Below, piece after piece: positions 22,904 to 36,111 of a stretch of 64,000 bases of DNA; position 1 is the first letter of the stretch; the number at the start of each line of letters is the position of its first letter. The translations under genes were made by a program, and so were the position numbers. This DNA comes from Cochliopodium minus. Taxonomy: Eukaryota; Discosea; Himatismenida; Cochliopodiidae. The stretch covers positions 1-64,000 of the forward strand of contig JAMYWO010000177.1 in the NCBI GenBank assembly GCA_024220525.1, given 5' to 3'. Under the pieces are notes generated by a model. It saw nothing but the letters and a program-made list of their open reading frames with translations. It was not told the origin of the DNA and ran no database searches.

Positions 22904-24538
22904 TTATTTTTTGTTGATATCCTTTTCCCTTCTGTTTCTATTTGCTCCAAGGGGTTCTGGAACATAATTTACATGTCTATCAAGATAAACCTTTGAATAA
23001 TCAGTGGTACAACCAAGCATTTTGTAACGTATCATAACTTCAGACTTTTTTACTTCGAATTGGTTGGCAAATTCGCTGTAATTAGCTTTGTAACCATTCA
23101 AAATGAGGAAAGCGATGAGCATATAATTTAATTGTTTACTTCTCAATTCAGTGGTTTGATAGATAAGGTTATTTTTGTTGTTAACTTGCGTTTCGTAAGT
23201 GGTGAATGTCTTCAACAAATGAAGTTGCAAATTTCCGTTGCTTATTTTAACTTGGTCCATCCACTCCTCATAGGTGATACTAGGACTTCTGCTGTCTATT
23301 TTCTTGGTGAAAACCTTGTAAAGACGGACCAAACACAACAAATAGGTGTAAATGTATGCCTTTTGTTTTTTTTTGCTTTGTTCATTATCAGCAACTTTTT
23401 TAGATAAAGCTTTGAAGAAAGGAGATCTATTTAAAAAAAGAAAAAAAATTAAAAAATTAATTGTTTTTCAAAGAAAATATTTAAAATAAGTTTTTTAAAT
23501 ATAAAAAAAAAAGATTTTTTACCCAAAGTATTCATCAATCTTTGTATCTTTATTTTTCAATGCTTCAATGACTTCCTTTGACATATCTTTGATATCTGCC
23601 AAGCAATTATCTTTTGCTATGATGAGATCCAAGTTATAGATTTGTTGTGGGAATTCTCCCTTGTAATTGCATGGAACGAGGGTTGTTGATTGGTAAAGCT
23701 TTTCTTCATCCAGATTGATGTTTTCTACGTTATCATCTATCACTCCTCTTTCCACTTTATCTTCCGTAATTTCGTCGTTCTTTCTTTTTGTGATTGCTCT
23801 TTTCATCTTTCCTGTTCCAAAGGTATTATATAAATCATTCAAAGATTTCTTTTTCTCATCATTCAGATTTTCATTGATCAATTTCTAATATTTTGTTATA
23901 TATTGTTATGTATAAGTTAAACAAATTATATAGGTAATAATAAAGAATGTATAAGCAATTATTAGTAATTTCAACAATATCATTTCATAATTTGCAATGA
24001 ATTTGAAATAATTTAAGATTTATATATTTACCGATGTTGTTTTTTGTTGCATTTCAAATATATTATTGAATTTCTCCATGTTCAATAGGATGATATTTGA
24101 TTTATCTTTGTTATATATTCCAATATAATACCTTTAAAAATTAAATATAAATATAATTTGAGAAATAGGAAAGAAAGTGGAATAAAATTTATACTTGGAT
24201 AGATTTTGTTCATCTTGATTCACTGGTAAGGAAGAATATTTTATTTTGTTAGTTGATGCGGATAATACTCTTGGTGTATCCATGCAATTCTTTTCATGAA
24301 CTGTGAACTTTAATTTGTTCTCAACAAAAGGATTAACAGGAGGTCCATCAACAAAATTTGATATGATTGGACCTGTTTTTTTGGTATCATCAATATCCAT
24401 CACATTTATTTGAACTTCTCCATTTATGGACAATGATTGTGAGATTAAATGGTTATTTGTATCAATTGTAATTCCATTATCTTCATTCTTTTGCTTCTTA
24501 CTCCTTCTCTTTTCTTTTTTCTCTTTTTTGCTTGACAT
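22904..24538 (-). CDS. RPA49: RNA polymerase I subunit A49 (RPA49/POLR1E)
   Basis: Four exons (24538-24195, 24131-24032, 23884-23523, 23426-22904) give 1,329 nt, 442 residues, the usual size. A49 pairs with A34.5 on RNA polymerase I and helps rDNA transcription start and elongate in the nucleolus. The N-terminus is a lysine-rich tail, followed by the dimerisation domain (VDGPPVNPF, NKLKFTVHEK, then YIGIYNKDKS). A linker LNDLYNTFGTGKMKRAI matches the family's FGS-KK segment. The C-terminal tandem winged helix ends with LNYMLIAFLILNGYKANYSE and VKKSEVMIRYKMLGC, a good match to A49. The ATG is 74 bp from the divergent PH-C2-RhoGAP gene, implying a shared promoter interval. Confidence 0.88.
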
Positions 24539-24612
24539 TTTTTATTTTATTTTCATTTGCAATGTGCATAAAATAACCAAAAATAAAATAAAAAAAAGAA
24601 TAGAGGAGATAG

Positions 24613-27600
24613 ATGGATTTTTTATTCAGTTCGTCCAATCCATCCAATCACATCAGCAGTAAAGATAAATTTTTGATTCGTGGTGGATTTTTGAATGTTG
24701 ATGATATGCCCAAAAGTGACGAGTACGAATTAACAATGGATATAGACGATAAAAAAGTAAATACAAAATTCACAAGAATATATCAGGTAAAAAAAGGAAA
24801 TAAATAGAGAATAAAAATATAAATTTCCCCTATGGAAGATATAAACAAAATTTTAAATTTATATATATTTTTGAACTGAAATAAATGATTGTTTGGTGTA
24901 TTAGATAAAAATATCATCAAAGATATTGAATAAAAATTGGATGATTGGAAAGACATTGAATGATATACTGGAATTACAAAATAAGGTAAAAATTAGATGA
25001 ACATTTGTTATTAACTATACGTTCAAAAAAATAAAATTTTATATTTTAAAAAGATAACGTCCAAAAAAGGATTATTAAAAGAACTATTGACACAAAAATC
25101 ATCATCATCACAAAAAATAGATTCATTTTTTAAACAAATTGTGAAATCAGAATTGAAATACGATGCTGCATTTCTGGCGTTTATATGCTCAGATATCCAA
25201 GCGAATGAACAGATAGAGAATTTTACAAGCTTGAATGTGGATTTGAGCGGATTTTTATTGAAGAGGAAAGGGACAAAGAGGAAAGAGGCAAAGAGATGGT
25301 GCATCATCAAAAACAGAACATTATATTACTACAAAAAACAAACAAATCTTCTGCCTAATGGGATGATACCATTAGATGGAGCAGCAGCAGCGATAAGATT
25401 ATCAAATAACAAAACGCCTAAAAATTCATTCAGATTGTTATCCAAAAAAGGAAAATCAGCAGATTATACTTTTTTGGCATCGAATCCACAAGAAGCACAA
25501 ACTTGGGTTGAAGCTATCTCCAAAGTAAACAACGAGTATCAAAAATTCAACACCAAGGTGCAAGGAGTGATCTCTATCAACATCAACAGTGCCAGAGATG
25601 TCACTTTGCCCAAAAGCAATGAGTCTGCGGAGATTTTCGCAATCATTTTTATCAACAAGAGGCAGTTTTCTACAACTACACAGGCACTGACTAATCCCAA
25701 GTGGGTTACTTCTTTTTCGGGAATGACTTTATTCAAGGCGTAATAATGTTTTTATTGAAAATTTTTTTGAACATCATATTATCTTTTATAAATTCATCTT
25801 AATTAAATATTTTTTATTTAATATTTTCATTAGACCTGTTTTGAATCAGTCTGATCAAATTTGGATCACCTTTTGGAATGGGAAAAAAACATCTGCAAAA
25901 CCCACTTTTTTGGGGCAATGCATGGTTCCTGCTTCGAATCTTTCGTATTTGACCCTAACTGACTTGGAAATTCCTCTTGTACAAAGGTCATCTAAAGAAA
26001 AATCTAGTGGTATAATTCGTCTCAGTGTAAAATATGAATGGTATTGGGTAATAATTACAATTTTTTTTTTTTAATATTAAATTAATATGAAATTAGTCTA
26101 ATTTTTTAATAAACAGAATTTTTATTTCATTCAAAAAACTTGTGAATTTTTTAAATTTTTTTATTTGCATCATTTAGGATAAGACAGATATTAAATCTGA
26201 CGAGTCCACAAGAATTTTTGGCGTTCCAATAGAAACCCTACTCGAAAGAGAAAAAAAAGAATATCCAATCCCTTCTTTCTTCATTTTGCTTTTGTCTTAT
26301 TTTTTGTCGAGAGAAGAGGTGATGAAGAAGGAGTACATTTTCTCGAGGTTTTCGAGTCTCAAAGACTTTTCCATGCTGGTCCTTCAACTCGACGACGGAG
26401 AATTCATTTCTTATGATGAAATTGGCCCTTATACTACTGCTAACGTTTTGGTGCATACTCTAAGAGAGCTTCCTGAGCCTCCATTCACATACACTTTATT
26501 CGAAAAATTATTACAAATTCCTAGTAAAAAAATTTTTAAAAAATTTTATTTCTTTTCAATTAAATTATTTATATTTTTCTAAATCAATTATTTTTTTAAT
26601 TGTTATTTCAAAAATTGAATTTAGTTTTTTTTTAATTTTCAATTAAGATCATATTTTTTAAAAATAATTCTAAAAATATTTTTTCAAAATTATTCATAAA
26701 AATTATTAAAAAAAAAAAAAAACAAAATTAGTCGAAGGAGCTTTTGAGACTTGGAGTAATCAATTAAATGATTTGCTCAAACAAATCCCCAAAGAGAATC
26801 TCACTTTCCTGAAATATTTTTTTAATTTCCTTAACAGAATATCACAGCACTCTTCCACTAATTTAATGACTCCAAATTTGTTGGCGGAAGTTTTTGCACT
26901 TTCCCTCATTTATCCTTTATCTGATGTGACTGCTGCCTATCATAATGTGAACCATTTGAATTTAATTGTTGCTGAATGTATCAAAAATTCCGCTAAATTA
27001 TTTGGTGAAGTTGATTTGGGTAAAAAAAATTTTTTTAAAAAAATAAAAATAATTTTTAAATAAAATAAAAATAATTTTTTAAACAAAAATAATTTTAAAT
27101 TGTAAAAAAAAAATAGTTTTTAATAAAATAATGATTTTTAATTAATCCTTTTAGCCAAACTTTGTGATTATGGAAAAGATATAATTCAAAAGAGAACCAA
27201 GGGAAGCTCTTGGATCAGAGAAGAATATCCTCAAGTAACTTTGAAAGCAGGTGAAGTGATTGTTCTTTCAGAAAACTTGGAAACGCCAAAGCCCTTGCCC
27301 CAACCAGTATCGTAAATAAAATTTTTTTAACAATTTTTAATTAATTTTATTCATTTTAATTATTTATCAATTAATTTTGTTTATTTTTTTTTTATTTTTT
27401 TATTTTTAGAGCCCCTACCAGAAGAACGAATCGTCTTTCTTTCAACGAAAACAACATCCCGCAGGGACTCGGAATGTTAATGGGAAACCCTTTAAAGGGA
27501 AACCTACTCAGCAGATCCAGTTTAAGATCTTCTTCCAATGATGTTCCAGTAACAGATACTGAACAAAAAAAGGTGATGGAAAAAGTATTAGGGTAAAAAA

Positions 27601-29992
27601 AAACAAAATCTTTTTGAATTTTTTATCTTTATTTTTAATTTTAGTTTTACTTTTATTTTTATTTTTTTTCATTTTTATTTTTTATTTTTATTTTAATTTT
27701 TATTTTATTGAATATTTTTTTATAGACAAACATTGGGGGATTTAAAAAGCAAAATATCAAACATAGCAAACAAGTCAAACAATTTGAGTAACCTGGATCT
27801 CCCCAAGAAGGACATACCCAAACAAGTTGTGCCTATCAAGTTTGCCCTCAAAAAAACTTCTCCTCTCGTCAAAAAGGAAGTGAAAAAGGAAGAATCAAAT
27901 GTAGATTTCAGAAATGCATTAAAAAAGAATGTAACAAAAAAAATTTTTTATTGCTCCGAGTTTTTAATTTAATATAAAAAAATTAAAAATTTAATTTATA
28001 ATTTAAAAATTAATTAAATCAATAAATTTGGATATCATTTCAAATTTAATATCAAAAATTTTTTTTTAAGACTACCAAACAGCCATTGATGCCAATCAAA
28101 GAAATGGAAGAAGCACCTGTTAAAATGAAAAACAAAGGGGTGAAGTCTCCCCTCAAAAAACTTCCCGTCAAAACAAACCCCACCAAGTTGCAGCCAGAAA
28201 AGCAAGTAGGAGTCATCAAAACACCTGGCAAAAAACCCTTGCCTGTCCGAACCAGCACTCCCGTGAAATCTGTCCAACAAAATGATCCTGTCAAAACACA
28301 GCTCACTTTCAATGAAAATAGTGATAAAGATAATGAAAGTAATAACACTAAAGTTGAAACTAATTCAGATGATAATACGAATACGATAAATGATAATGCT
28401 ATTGATAATACAAATTCAAATGAGAATACTAATACAGGTGGTAATAGTAACACTATTAACAATGGTAATCAGATAAATGATAAAAATAAGAACAATAATC
28501 TTGGTGATATTGAAAATAATGATATGATCATTTCTGATGAAAATAGAAATGTTGAGAATATTGGAAATAATCCCAATTTTCCAAAGAACCTTCCCATTAG
28601 ATTTCCACCTAATCTTCCACCAAGTCTTCTTCTCAATAATGAAAATGACAAAAACCTCACAAATCAAAACGATTACATCAAACAAAACATTAATGAAACC
28701 AACAATGACAACAACTATAACAATGATAATAATGAAAACAATGATAATAATGATAACAATGATAATAATGATAACAATGATATTAATGATAACAATGATA
28801 TTAATGATAAGAATGAGAACGATAATTTTGAGACGAATGAAACGAATGAAATGAATGAAGAAGGAGGAAGTGAAATGGATGAAGTTGGTGAGAATTATGA
28901 AGAAAGTAGTCAGGGTGACACTTATTTGAATGAACACCTCAACGAAAGCAACGAGTGTAACGAATACGACAGCAACTACTACGACAAAAACTTTAACAAC
29001 TACAATTATGATCACATCTACCCCAATGAGAGCAACCAAGGCAAGAGCAACACGAACACTGAAGAAAACAACGAAAACAACATAAACATAGATGTGGATG
29101 ACATTGTCAATGATTTCATGAAAAACAACAAGACCCCTGAAGTTTTCCAGAAAAAACCAATCACCCCCAAAATCACCGGCCCCAAAAACTCTCTCAACAA
29201 CGTTTACAACAACACCATAAACACAAACACAGAAGAAGACAGGAAGATGCTTGAAAGTTTGCTGTATTCCCCTTCTTTGCCTTCTAAAATCCCTTCTCCC
29301 GTCTCTTTTCCTGTCAACACTCCTCCTCCCATCGTTTTCAAGGACACTGAGAAGCATCACATTGATGTTGAGTTGGGCGATCTCACCATTGATCATCTCC
29401 TCTTGGACAGCGAGACAGTGGACAACATCAACAAGGTCAATGATACTTTGGAAAATTTTGAAAACGGTAAAATATTTCATTTTTGTTTTTATTTTTTATT
29501 ATTTTATTTTATTTTTTATTATTTTATTTTTTATTTTTTATTTTTTATTTTTTATTATTTTATTTATTAATTTTTATTCTCTTTCTATTTTAAGCTATTT
29601 TTTATTTAATATTATTTTTTATTTTTTATTTTTTATTTTATTTTTTTATTTTAGAAGGAGAGGGTGAATACAACACTGAAATAGAAGGAGAAGGTGGAGA
29701 ATACACTGAAGGAGAAGGAGAATACAACACTGAAGGAGAGGGAGAGGGTGGCGAATACACAGAAGGAGAAGGCGAAGGCGAAGGTGGTGATTTTGGCGAG
29801 TGTGTTTCTTATTTTTCTTTGGATGATTTTTCTAACAGCGAAGACAATGTTCTTTCTTTTAAGAAAGGTGAAATTTTGTTTGTACAAAAGAGTTCTTTGG
29901 AATCCAATGAGGGTTGGGTAATTTGTAAACATTCTTCTACTCTTAAGGTTGGTTTTGCTCCTATCACTTATTTAAAGGTCGTTCAAAATTGA
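24613..29992 (+). CDS. PH-C2-RhoGAP-SH3 scaffold protein
   Basis: Eleven exons (24613-24786, 24905-24985, 25054-25739, 25834-26047, 26178-26523, 26732-27019, 27155-27311, 27410-27592, 27726-27930, 28071-29466, 29655-29992) give 4,068 nt, 1,355 residues. A PH domain lies at about 149-250 (GFLLKRKG, KRWCIIKNRTLYYYKK, AQTWVEAISK). A C2-like domain is at about 254-385. A RhoGAP domain is at about 397-590 (FGVPIETLLERE, VLVHTLRELPEPPFTYTLFE). After a Lys/Pro-rich linker and a long Asn/Asp-rich run come Glu-Gly repeats and a C-terminal SH3 domain (about 1295-1355; FKKGEILFVQKS, GFAPITYLKVV). The arginine-finger segment reads EYIFSRFSS instead of the usual EGIFRxSG, so the arginine sits one place late. 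It is probably a cortical adaptor for Rho-family signalling. Confidence 0.88.
28321..28860 (+). repeat. Asn/Asp-coding trinucleotide-type repeat inside PH-C2-RhoGAP-SH3 gene
   Basis: This stretch is built mostly from AAT, AAC, GAT and GAA codons. At 28720-28810 it becomes a regular (AATGATAAC)-like array coding for repeated Asn-Asp units. It is in frame and has no stops, so it is translated low complexity rather than an insertion. The reverse strand is also open over most of it, which is a compositional by-product. Confidence 0.85.
29655..29800 (+). repeat. GAAGGAGAAGGT-type coding repeat (Glu-Gly array)
   Basis: Imperfect repeats of about 12-30 bases encode units such as EGEGEYNTE and EGEGGEYTE immediately before the SH3 domain. 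They look like a flexible acidic linker that grows by slippage. Confidence 0.8.
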
Positions 29993-30125
29993 AAAAAAAA
30001 AAAATTTTTTACTTTTAAAAAAAAATTTGTAAAACTTTATTAAAAAAATTTTTTTGTTTTAAAAAAAAAAAACAATTTATTTTTGATTTAATAACAATTA
30101 TTTATTTTTATTTTTATTTTCATTT

Positions 30126-31509
30126 TTATTTATCATTTTCTTCCAACTGTTTGAAAACTTCTTTGTTTTCTTCGAGATTTTTGACAACAAAACTGAGCTC
30201 AGGCATCAACTGAGCCAAAAGTACAAAATAAGGCTGAACAACAAACTCTATGAAACCTTTGGTCATTGTGTATCCTTTTTTAAGTTTACTACGATCCATC
30301 ATTGGATTAACTTGCATTCCTGATTTTAAAAATATGAAAAAATAAAAATAAAAGTTTTAAAAACAAATTATTTTTACCTAATTCTTTTTCTGTATCTCCT
30401 TGTTTTGAAAATTCTTCAACGAGTCTGTTTGTCCAGTTGGAACTTACGTAAAAGGCTTTGGAAGGATTGGAAATGTCAGCAGCGTGCAAGATGAGTTTCA
30501 TGATGAAAAGTTGGTCTTCCCTCTTTATTGGCTCTGATGGAAAAGTGTTCGTCAACTTGTTTTTCAAATCTCCAACGAATTGAGCATGAAAACTATTTCA
30601 AAAAAAAAAAGTTTTAATGTGATCGAGTTTATTTGTTTTTTATTTTATAATAAATGTTTTACCTCATATCAGTTCCCTTTAAAATTTTTGAAAAAAGAAA
30701 ATAAAATTAAAAATGAAAAAAAAAATGAAAATAAAAAAGTAAAAAAAAATGAAAATAAATATTTAATAAATAAAAAAATTTCTAATAAATTTTAAACAAA
30801 AAAAATTACCAAAATAGAATTGATTATGGTTTGTCTGAGCTCGGTGTATTCTTTCTCGTCAAGTCCAACTGTAATGTTAGACTCCTTCTCCATGAGAATC
30901 TCGAAGGTCTTCGCTGCATGATGGTTTTCCAAAATGGATATGTCGTTGTAAAACAAAGCCAAACTAAAAAAAAAAATTATGGAAATCACAATTTGAAGTT
31001 AAAAAAAAAAAAAAAATTCAAAAAAAATTCAAAAATGTTTTAAAAATTAAATTATAAATTGAGAAGAATTAACAATTAAAAAATTATAACAAAAAAAATG
31101 TTTGAAAATTAAATCAAAATTGAAAAATAAAAAGTTTTTAAAATAAAAATCACAAAATGTTTTTTAAAAAAAATTAAAAATAATAAATAGAGAAGAATTA
31201 AAAATGATGTTTGTAAATTAAAAAATTCAGAAAATACGTTTTAAAAAAATTGAAAAAATTAAAAGATTAAAAAAACTTGAAAATTAAAATTATTTACTTG
31301 GACTTTGTTTGCATGTGAAACATGTTGTTTTTTCCACCATGATCTAAATCGTGGCACAAAGCAGAGATGTAAAGTCCGAACACGTCTATCCACCTCAAAT
31401 GGTTGATTATGTTTGTGTTGGTGAGGATGCAATGCACTGTTTGGAGTACGTCTATTGCGTGAAGAAAGTTGTGGTACTAATAAAATTAAAAAAAAAAAAA
31501 ATTAAAAAA

Positions 31510-31540
<31 letters not shown>

Positions 31541-31719
31541 CAATTTAAAAAAAAATTAAAATAATTTAAAAAAAAAATTAAAAAAAAATTTTGTTATTTT
31601 TTTTACTGGATTGTCGTTGTAGTTTTCGCGGACTTTTTGAATAAAGTTGAAAAAGACATTTTCTGGGATGTGAAACATCTCAAAGAAACCCCAAGAAGAA
31701 AAGAGATTGAAGAGAATTT
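30126..31719 (-). CDS. Class I cyclic-nucleotide phosphodiesterase, 5' part missing
   Basis: Six exons (31719-31607, 31476-31298, 30963-30810, 30676-30663, 30592-30378, 30319-30126) encode 289 codons of a PDEase_I catalytic domain. This enzyme hydrolyses cAMP and/or cGMP. The metal-site motifs are present: YHNFLHAIDV, HDLDHGGKNN, the YND-ILENHH block, and LHAADISNPSK. The exon at 30676-30663 is only 14 nt and contributes the GTDM of the next conserved motif. The most upstream exon begins with a normal splice acceptor and an incomplete codon. Between it and the neighbouring Rab gene there is only an A/T array with a single N at 31933. The start and any N-terminal regulatory domains are therefore absent from the assembly rather than truly lost. 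Confidence 0.9.
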
Positions 31720-32475
<756 letters not shown>

Positions 32476-33130
32476 TTTTTTGTATTATTCAATCTATATT
32501 TCAAAAAGAAAGGAGAATAAGTAAAAATTTAAATAGGCGAATATGTATTGTATTAATTTTGTTTCAGGAAACATATTTTTTTCAATAAAAAAATTAAATA
32601 ATAATTTGTTGTTATTTCCCCTCCAAAAATATTTGTTATATTCTGTTTTAAATCAATTACCTGTACTTAAAAAGAGTTTTATTTTTTTTTTTTTATTTTT
32701 TTATAATTATTTTGTTTTTTTTTTTAAAATGTGTGTTAAAAATAATTAAAAAAAATTAAAGTGAATTGAGAATATAAAAATTCAAAAGAAAAAAAATAAA
32801 TTTGCAACAAATTTATTCCCCACTTGATCTTTAACTTGTAATTAAAATGTTTTCATTTAAAGCATATACACTGATATAGGAGAAGAAATGTAATTTAAAA
32901 TTAAACAAATAAAGAGGTAAAATAAAATTCCTTCAAATAAATATTTCCTCAATCAAAATTGGACCTTACATTTAACCTAATTATCAATATATAAGCAAAA
33001 AAACATATTTTTCTTAAAAACATTTCTCCTAATCAAAAGAAAATTAAAATTTCTCGTAATTTAATAATATCAAAAAAGAAAATTGTATTAAAGAGAAAAT
33101 AAAAATAAAATTAGCTTTAATATCATTAGA
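32476..33130. other. Intergenic AT-rich stretch
   Basis: No convincing gene is visible. A 68-codon plus-strand frame at 32543 is Phe/Lys low complexity. One short minus-strand segment near 32850-32880 (VYALNENILITS) looks weakly coding but cannot be joined to anything. Confidence 0.5.
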
Positions 33131-33262
33131 TATTCAACCAAAAAAATTATTTGTTTTAAAGTGAATTCACAAAACAGATTCGCTTGAACATGTTGACTTT
33201 CCACATCAATTTTTATTTTTTCACTTGAATCGTATTCCCACTTCTTTTTAAGAAAAAAACAT
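33130..33262 (-). CDS. Possible isolated coding exon, unknown
   Basis: The minus strand is open here with coding-like composition: after a good acceptor (TTAAAAAG) it reads KKWEYDSSEKIKIDVESQ and then HVQANLFCEF. A possible donor (GTGAATTC) follows. I could not link it to a start or to the neighbouring exons, so it is a candidate exon of an unidentified gene. Confidence 0.3.
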
Positions 33263-33544
33263 CAAAAGAAAATTTCGCTTTAAATCAGATGATTTTTTTT
33301 AATTTTATTTATATTAATATATAATAAAAATAATAATAATAAAAAAAAAAATGATTTAGATCCACAAAATTTTTATTTTGATTTACATTTTTAAATCAAA
33401 AAATTTGAGTGATACATTTTTTCAAATTAAATAACTAAAAGTTCAACAAAATAATTTTAAATTTTTTTTTTGGAAGATTAAAATTTGGTTTGTTGCTTGA
33501 CTTTTTTTTAACAATTTTTCTTGTGAAATTTGGAATATTAGAGC

Positions 33545-33960
33545 TTAAACAGCACTTAAAATCTTCAGTAGGTTTAGAATTTGAGCAAAAATTGTTGGGT
33601 TATATATTTCTTCTTTTGTTGGTTGTAGTTGATCTTTGATAATTTAAATTTTTAGATTGATTCAAGAGAATGAAAAATTTTGACTTCAAAAAATATTCTT
33701 TCCAATACAAGCAAATTACCATTGAAGTGATTTGCAATAAAAAATTCTTTTTCAGCAATTTATTGCGAGATTTATTTGTAGAATATTTCCCTTACCAGTT
33801 GTAAAATCCTTTCTTCTTTCTATTTCTTTAACATTATTCTTCAATGTGATTAGTATTTTTATGCTTATTGTTTTTTTATTTATTAATTATAATTTGAAAA
33901 ATTGAACCAGCTAAACAACAACCACAATAGTAACACATTATTTACTTTTTGGAATTTAAG
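33545..33960 (-). CDS. Possible small minus-strand gene, unknown product
   Basis: Three short segments splice in phase. The first has ILITLKNNVKEIERRKDFTT, with a donor at about 33796. The second codes for EFFIANHFN, about 33730-33760. The last reads DQLQPTKEEIYNPTIFAQIL and then NLLKILSAV, ending in TAA at 33545. The first coding exon is uncertain; a Cys-rich start MCYYCGCCLAG near 33940 is one option. I recognise no family. Confidence 0.35.
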
Positions 33961-34150
33961 TTTTTTTTTATTCTCCCCAATTGATTTTATTTTTTAATAT
34001 TGACTAAAGATTAATTTCATGATAATGAATATTTCTTTATAAGAGTTTATCAATCAAGAAAATATCTTAATATGAGGAATAAAAATGTTGGTAAATTTAT
34101 AGCTGAAGTAATTGAAAACACGTTGATAATCTTTTGCTTGTTTTATCAAT

Positions 34151-36011
34151 TTAAATCAATTGAATTTTCCATTTCAAGGGATCTATTTGTTTGATGTTTC
34201 TGAAAGAATTGGATGACAAAGTGATCAAAGAAATCTCCCTGATATTCTTCAAGATTGTCAATAAAGAATTTTCACTGACATTGGTGCAAACAAGGTTCAA
34301 TCTATCCAATCTCTTACAGCCTTTTATAAATAAAAGAAAAGAATTTTAAAAAATAAAAAAAGGGAATTAATTAAAATAAGAATACCCAGCGAGAGGATTT
34401 CAATACATTCATCGTTTACTAATGGAGAATTAGACAAATTGAGGTTCACCAAATTAGGAAGGTACAAGGAGATATTTTCAATTACTGTTTTATTGATTAG
34501 TGTGTGGCATGTTCCCAAATTTAAAGTGGTTAGTTTTTTGCAGTTCTGTATAATTTCCAACAAGATTTTCTCTGAAATAAACTCTTCTGAAATGGACAAT
34601 ACTTCTAAGATTGGATAGAGTTTAGATAAAGAACTGCTATAGCCAGATATTCCCGCCTATTTTTTTTTTTTAAAAAAAGTGAATATTTTTTTTGAAATAA
34701 AACAATTTGTTGAGCATTACAAATTGAAATTGAATCAAGTTGATAAAGGTTTTGCAGATAAGATCTATGCTTTCCCCTGTCAAATTTTTACATCCTGAAA
34801 CATTCAGAATAGACAGGGAATCTCCACAACAAACACTTACAGGATCACATAACATAGAAATCCCCTCATTTGTTATACTATAGCACCTAGACATTTGCAA
34901 TGCATTTAATTTAGAACAAAGAGACAAATATTTTAAAGAAACATCCTAAAGAAAAAAATTTTATTAAAAGAATTAATTTTAAATTAAAGATTTTTTTTTT
35001 TTTTTTTTCACAGTTATTTTTGTTCCATTCAAGTTCAGTTTGTTCAGTAGTTTACTATTTTTGGACAAATGAAAAATAGACTGATCATCCAACTTGTCGC
35101 AAGAACCAAGGTTGATTTCCTCGAGGATTTTGCATTCTTCGCTCAAAAGCTTAATTACTTCCTCTGTGACCTGATAACAAAAAGAAAGATTGATTTTCTT
35201 GAGGTTTTTAAGAAGACCTAAATTCAAGAATGATCTAAATTAAAAATTTTTTATTTTTTGTTTTCATAATTTTTTTTTTATTTTTTACAGTGTATTAATT
35301 TGGTAAGATACTGAGACGTCCAAAATTTTTATTTTTGATAGATTTTTGAGAATGACTTCCAAAATGTCTCCTCTACAATTTGTACCAGCAATATTCAAAG
35401 TGATCAAATGAACGCAGTAATGAGAAATGAGAGAATGAATTTTAGAATTGGTATTCCTGCAATAGGCGATCTTCAAGTGTTCGAGAGTGTTGTGGTGATT
35501 ATTGATGATATGTTTCAATGATTTCGCCGAAAGAGCCTCACATCTATTCAAATTTAAAAACTTTAAATTTTTTAGCAAAATTCTTATCTCTTTTATATTC
35601 CAACAACTGTACAGTGACAGATCTTGTATATTGGGACATTTTGAACATATTTCTTCGATTATTTTGTCCGTTATCGATTTATTTCCGTCCATATTCAAGT
35701 ATGTCAGGTTGGTGTATCTTTGCAATATCAATGGCATATTGTCAGTTATTTTATGTATCCCATTCAAGCATAAACTCATTATTTTCTCATCGTTGAACAA
35801 TTCCAAAATCTATTTATTTGAATTCTATTCAAATTTTTTGCCTCCATATAACGTATTTTACCTCCTCATTTATTTTATGTTCTTTATTGAATGCATTGAG
35901 GATCGTGGATTTTAAATTATCGTTTAATTTCTTTATATCTATGTATTTTGGTTTATCTACAAGGAAATATTGAATCAATTTGAATAATGGCATCACTCTA
36001 GAATTATCCAT
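34151..36011 (-). CDS. Leucine-rich-repeat protein (AMN1/FBXL-type LRRs)
   Basis: Six exons (36011-35862, 35809-35289, 35234-35012, 34945-34721, 34656-34386, 34320-34151) give exactly 1,560 nt, 519 residues. The protein is a ladder of about 14-16 cysteine-containing LRRs of the AMN1/F-box-LRR type, for example LEEINLGSCDKLDDQSIFHL, LNALQMSRCYSITNEGISML and LTTLNLGTCHTLINK. Such LRRs usually form a substrate-binding solenoid in SCF-type ubiquitin ligases. The N-terminal 50 residues (FKLIQYFLVDKPKYI) are in the place where an F-box would sit but do not match one convincingly. The gene faces the phospholipase-D-like gene head to head, with starts 101 bp apart. Confidence 0.88.
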
Positions 36012-36111
36012 CTTTATATTTCCCTTTTGCGTTTTTATAAAAGCAATTTTTTTTAATTTCCAAAAATGAAAAAAAAAAATTGTTACTCAACTTCAAGGAT
36101 ATAAATACCTG

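Noticed and set aside
28416-29480. 354-codon minus-strand frame rich in Val/Ile
   Set aside because: It is the complement of the Asn/Asp-coding repeat in the PH-C2-RhoGAP-SH3 gene, and its Val/Ile/Phe monotony is a compositional artefact.
34979-35011. Poly-lysine continuation of the LRR frame
   Set aside because: It is intron sequence (GTGAAAAAA donor). Splicing there keeps the LRR phase.
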